Assembly (NCBI RefSeq): GCF_003265705.1
Contig: NW_020312867.1
Span: forward strand, 2,117,615-2,181,614
DNA: 64,000 nucleotides
From: Callorhinus ursinus
Lineage: Eukaryota; Chordata; Mammalia; Carnivora; Otariidae
Direction: 5' to 3'
Shown here piece by piece: positions 62,745-64,000 of this stretch. Made by a program: the position numbers and the translations under genes. How positions within the stretch are numbered: the first letter of the stretch is position 1; the number at the start of each line of letters is the position of its first letter. The notes under the pieces are model-generated. The model was given only the letters and a program-made list of their open reading frames with translations, ran no database searches and was not told the origin of the DNA.

Positions 62745-62945
62745 GAAGTAACTGAGAATTCAAATTCCGGCTCCAGTGATCTTGGCAGGTATCTTAATCT
62801 CTCTAAGCCTCAGTTTCTTTATCCATGATACAGGTATAATAGTTCCTACTACCTACTGCTATTGTGAGTTTTAAATGACAATGCAAACAGCAGACTCCAG
62901 TGCCTAACACGCAGTGAGTTCTCAATAAACATTGTCACCCTGTTG
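62745..62945 (+). mobile_element. MIR SINE fragment
   Basis: 'taatctctctaagcctcagt', 'ttctttatccatgatacagg' and 'gttctcaataaacattgtca' are forward MIR. Confidence 0.85.
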
Positions 62946-62949
62946 TTGC

Positions 62950-63200
62950 ATTCCCCATCATCAAAGCATCAGTCAAAGGAAGCCCTCACACACCTCACCT
63001 TTTTTGGACCTTCTTGTAATGCTTGGTACTTTCCAGAGGTCACTTGGATGCTTCCATCCTTCCCCTCTGCCAGCCCCCGACTGGGCTCTGAGAGCTTAGG
63101 GACTAGATCATGCCCAGCTCTGCACTCCCTAAGGCCCTCAGTGTCTGGGATGAAATTTGGCACAGAGCAGACCCTGAAATGTTGGTCCAATATGACAGTG
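62950..63200 (+). mobile_element. L2 LINE 3' fragment
   Basis: 'gctctgagagcttagggact' and 'tttggcacagagcagaccct' with 'gaaatgttggtcc' are forward L2. Confidence 0.65.
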
Positions 63201-63480
63201 ATTACAGCTAAGTACTGAGTGGTCCCTATGTACCAGGCACTGAGGTGGGTGCTTTATAGCAATTAACTTTTAGAGCAATTGATTTTTAATGTTTATAACA
63301 ATGAACAAATAATTCACTCCTACAGCTGTTAATAGCAATTCATTATTACAAACAACCCCGTGAGGCTGGTTCTATTAGTATCTCCAGTTTACAGGGCAGA
63401 AAACTGAGGTGTGGAGAGGTGAAATGACTTGCTCAGGGTCACCCCGGAAGTAAAGGAGTCAGGGGTCAAGTGCAGGCTAG
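63201..63480 (-). mobile_element. MIR SINE with internal expansion
   Basis: Reverse MIR ('ccctatgtaccaggcactga', 'ggcagaaaactgaggtgtgg', 'gaaatgacttgctcagggtc'). About 63255-63345 contains extra TTAAT/AATTCATT-rich sequence with near-repeated 'atagcaatt' units, probably local duplication. Confidence 0.75.
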
Positions 63481-63829
63481 GGGATGCCAGGAGCCCTTGC
63501 CAGGATGAGTTCAGTGGGCAGAAGAGGGAAGCCAAAGCCCTGGATGCAAGGGAATAGGAAGGGCAGGGAAGGCATAACATCAGCACATTCCTCCAAAGAC
63601 AGCCTGAGTGGAAACGGGGTGGAGCGGCGGGGGGGCGGGGTGGCAGCAGGCAGAGGCCAAAGTCAAAGCCAGTGAGGTCAATCCACTAAGGTGCAGTGGG
63701 GAGGGGGTCTGTGGTTCTAGATGTACAGGAACTGGAGCTCACCCTTCCATGTAGAGGGGTCAAGGAGCAGAGGAGGGAAGAGCCCTGGACCCCAAGAATA
63801 GCTGCCCCACATCACCTTCTCCCTCCCTC
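63481..63829. other. unique purine-rich stretch, no gene seen
   Basis: G-rich around 63615-63645 (GGCGGGGGGGCGGGG). No repeat or exon recognised. Confidence 0.35.
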
Positions 63830-64000
63830 CTAGCAACCATCAGCAGGACAGCGATTAGGCGCTGCCGACAGGTGCCAGGCCAGCTCCCGCTATCGCTGGC
63901 AAGGCCTCTGACGGTTGCCCCAGCTGTCTCTCATCAGAGAGAACACACATCTGAGACCAGACTGATGGGGTTGTCTCCAGACAGGCGGCTGTGGAGGGAG
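63830..64000. promoter_or_regulatory. weak candidate conserved element
   Basis: Repeat-free, CpG-keeping (GCGATTAGGCGCTGCCG, CTATCGCTGG, TGACGG) up to the window edge. Evidence is slight. Confidence 0.25.

Overview
This window looks like nuclear genomic DNA from a carnivoran mammal, most likely a non-canid caniform (the bear, seal and weasel group, Arctoidea). The evidence is fifteen tRNA-derived SINEs of the carnivore SINEC type. Their heads read 'ggcgcctgggtggctcag' and their bodies read 'gggctccctgctcagcgggga', which differs from the canid head I know (SINEC_Cf) and from the felid body. The rest fits a mammalian intergenic or intronic landscape: L1, L2, MIR, MaLR-type LTRs, DNA-transposon fossils and microsatellites. 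I found no protein-coding exon, tRNA, rRNA or other functional RNA gene that I can support. Long open frames are explained by repeats or GC-rich sequence. No annotated feature is a working host gene.

Layout. 1-9.8 kb: mostly very old repeats (L2, MIR, MaLR LTRs) and one strong conserved-element candidate (7.9-8.3 kb). 9.8-15 kb: a retroelement nest, in which an old L1 (about 10.8-14.9 kb) was hit by seven SINEC copies and one solo LTR. 15-25 kb: old L1 fragments, a Tigger-like miniature element, a pyrimidine tract at 20.0 kb, and one much younger 5'-truncated L1 (22.75-24.36 kb) with a clean 16-bp target-site duplication. 25-32 kb: L2/MIR/LTR fossils and two large tetranucleotide repeats. 32.8-35.7 kb: a 535-bp inverted duplication, about 98% identical with no indels, whose arms are 1.8 kb apart. 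36-49 kb: L2/MIR with several unique elements, and a 100-N assembly gap that lies inside one SINEC insertion. 49-64 kb: more L2/MIR, a solo LTR at 59.3 kb, a CpG-rich patch at 58.8 kb and the best conserved-element candidate at 61.7-62.1 kb.

How it fits together. The window behaves like a regulatory or structural stretch. Unique blocks rich in TAAT-type motifs that have kept CpGs alternate with ancient, decayed repeats. Such blocks are typical candidates for enhancers, but this is inference from one sequence and needs cross-species alignment. Repeat family names are from memory of consensus sequences; class (L1, L2, MIR, SINEC, LTR) is more reliable than subfamily. Nothing here is an obvious new biological system. 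The most unusual structure is the inverted duplication.
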